Below, piece after piece: positions 7,027-8,133 of a stretch of 8,133 nt of DNA (position 1 is its first letter; every line of letters starts with the position of its first letter). The stretch covers positions 1 to 8,133 of the forward strand of contig CBINHE010000148.1 of assembly GCA_966250375.1 (NCBI GenBank), read 5' to 3'. Under the pieces are notes generated by a model. It was given only the letters and a program-made list of their open reading frames with translations. It was not told where the DNA came from and did not search any database. Position numbers and translations under genes: made by a program. This DNA comes from CAMLDH01 sp966250375 (GTDB lineage: Bacteria; Pseudomonadota; Gammaproteobacteria; Burkholderiales; Burkholderiaceae_D).

Positions 7027-7318
7027 TAAGGGAGTGTTCGGCGCCCTGTTCGCGGACTTTCTGGCCGATTTTTCGCACGTCGCGCCATATCTGTATTTCC
7101 CGGACATGGCGCGGCTGGATTGGGCCTTGCACCGCGCACACTACGCCTCAAATGCACAGCCGATCAATGCGGCGAATTAATGCAATTATCACCAGGTCAG
7201 CTTGATAACGCACGTTTATTCTTTACTCCAGCTTGCCGGTTGATTGCTTCGGAATGGGCCGTCGTGGAATTGTGGCAAGCCCATCAATCAAGTGAAGAAA
7301 CGACCTTTCCGACGGATA
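7027..7318 (+). pseudogene. Remnant of an HvfC/BufC-like (DUF2063) gene
   Basis: Starting at 7031, frame one reads G-V-F-G-A-L-F-A-D-F-L, then P-Y-L-Y-F-P-D-M-A-R-L-D-W-A-L-H-R-A-H-Y-A. That resembles the N-terminal domain of HvfC/BufC proteins (PYL, ARLEWA, HRA signatures), the partner proteins of MNIO (DUF692) enzymes in making bufferin-type metal-binding peptides. It stops at 7180. The adjoining frame (from about 7171) carries on with L-S-P-G-Q-L, P-A-C-R-L-I-A-S-E-W and V-V-E-L-W-Q-A-H-Q, the expected next part of the domain, and runs into the IS end near 7318. So the gene has lost its start, carries a one-base frameshift near 7171-7180 and has lost its 3' part. About 95 codons of a protein usually near 250 remain. 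The assignment rests on motif memory, not a search. Confidence 0.6.
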
Positions 7319-8133
7319 TGGCGTGTCGTCAATTACCCCTTATCAAGTAACCCAAATCACAGAGGCGGCGAGATGAATGGCGGCAAGGAAGTTGCGGGCG
7401 GTCTTGTCATAGCGCGTGGCAACAGCACGGAATTGCTTGAGTTTGCCAAAGAAATTCTCGATCAGGTGACGTGCCTTGTATAAGTGCTTGTCATGCCAAC
7501 GTGGATTTTTACGGGGACGTTTAAGTGGAACCACAGCCGTTTTTCCCGCTTGTGCCAGCGCTTCGATGAAGCGGGCATCTGCGTCATATCCTTTATCGGC
7601 AATGACGGTGTCGGCCGTCATGGCCGGCAGCAGTTGATCGGCTCCGTCCAAATCACAGGCTTGTCCTCCGTCAAATAAAAAGCCGTCGGATTGCCTAACG
7701 CATCCACTGTCGCATGAATTTTGGTGCTCAAACCGCCTTTGCTGCGTCTGATTGTTTCATCCTGGTCTTTTTTAAGGGCACCTGCATTGTGTTGATGCGC
7801 ACGAACGATGGGGCTATCCATCATCGCGTATTCATTATCCACATCGGCGGCCAGATACTTGAACACCCCTCCCTTCCCACACCCCGTCTGCGTCCAACTG
7901 CTGAACCGATTATGGACATTTTTCCAATCGCCAAAGCGCTCCGGCAAATCCCGCCAGGCTATCCCCGCACGGTAGCGGTACAGCACCGCTTCCACAAACA
8001 ACCGGTTGTCGCGTGCTATCACGCCCACCGTTTCCTCTCCTCTAGGCAACCTGTCTTTGATGACCTCCCATTGATCGTCCCTTAATCCTAAAAACAGCAG
8101 TTGGGTAGTCAGATTCGGCCCGATGAGGTACTG
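7319..8133 (-). mobile_element. IS5-family insertion sequence (IS427-group-like), one end only
   Basis: The transposase reads leftwards from beyond the window edge to a stop at 7343. Homology to the interrupted host gene ends around 7316, so the IS terminus probably lies near 7319, directly after a TA (7317-7318), the usual target duplication of this group. The outermost bases, GGCGTGTCGTCAATTACCCC (7320-7339), would be the terminal inverted repeat. The matching repeat is outside the window, so neither boundary nor duplication can be confirmed here. Confidence 0.7.
7343..8133 (-). pseudogene. IS5-family DDE transposase, frameshifted and partial at its 5' end
   Basis: Reading from the right edge, an open frame with no start in the window (L-L-F-L-G-L-R-D-D-Q-W-E-V-I-K, then R-D-N-R-L-F-V-E-A-V-L, W-R-D-L-P-E-R-F-G-D-W) gives the helix-turn-helix N-terminus. 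The first catalytic Asp is in Y-A-M-M-D-S, and G-L-S-T-K-I-H-A-T-V-D-A-L-G-N-P follows. This frame stops at 7618. The -1 frame continues with G-G-Q-A-C-D-L, the second Asp in I-A-D-K-G-Y-D-A-D, and the IS4/IS5 signature Y-2-R-3-E-6-K with the catalytic Glu in H-L-I-E-N-F-F. It ends at V-I-W-V-T. Adding one base near 7665-7670 would restore the family's F-x-L-T-G-G-Q-A, so a point deletion (or base-calling error) is more likely than programmed frameshifting, though some relatives do use the latter. Confidence 0.85.

Overview
The window looks like a betaproteobacterial chromosome, probably Burkholderiales and perhaps an Oxalobacteraceae-type organism. This is an inference from three things: moderate GC with Burkholderiales-like protein sequences, a polyhydroxyalkanoate (PHA) gene set with a phasin_2-type phasin, and an IS5-family (IS427-group-like) insertion sequence of the kind common in that order. 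No species can be named from the sequence alone.

Layout, left to right. (1) 1-1051: a strong extended -10 promoter precedes a small S4-domain RNA-binding protein (YbcJ type) and an AlkB-family dealkylation dioxygenase, probably one transcript. (2) 1082-1855, minus strand: a five-helix membrane protein of the mechanosensitive-channel-like 'conserved TM helix' family, converging on alkB. (3) 1856-2314: 459 bases with no supportable gene. (4) 2315-3745: a fusion of a DnaQ-type DEDDh exonuclease with a UvrC/Cho-type GIY-YIG nuclease and a four-cysteine cluster, probably for DNA repair. (5) 3796-4501, minus strand: a phasin gene with its own promoter and a strong terminator. (6) 4602-4758: a self-contained tRNA-Thr(CGT) unit with promoter, CCA-encoding gene and a 14-bp-stem terminator. 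(7) 5057-7026: phaA (acetyl-CoA acetyltransferase) and phaB (acetoacetyl-CoA reductase), an operon. (8) 7027 to the end: a frameshifted, truncated remnant of an HvfC/BufC-like (DUF2063) gene, cut off by an IS5-family element whose frameshifted transposase runs off the right edge.

The central theme is PHA storage. PhaA condenses two acetyl-CoA, PhaB makes (R)-3-hydroxybutyryl-CoA, and the phasin coats the polymer granule. The PHA synthase (phaC) and the regulator phaR are not in the window. The most interesting non-coding signal is a shared TTGC, six bases, GCAACAA motif. It lies over the predicted transcription start of the phasin gene and again, as a perfect 8-bp inverted repeat, upstream of phaA. 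It may be the operator of a common PHA regulator such as PhaR. I saw no CRISPR array, prophage, toxin-antitoxin pair or clearly new multi-gene system.
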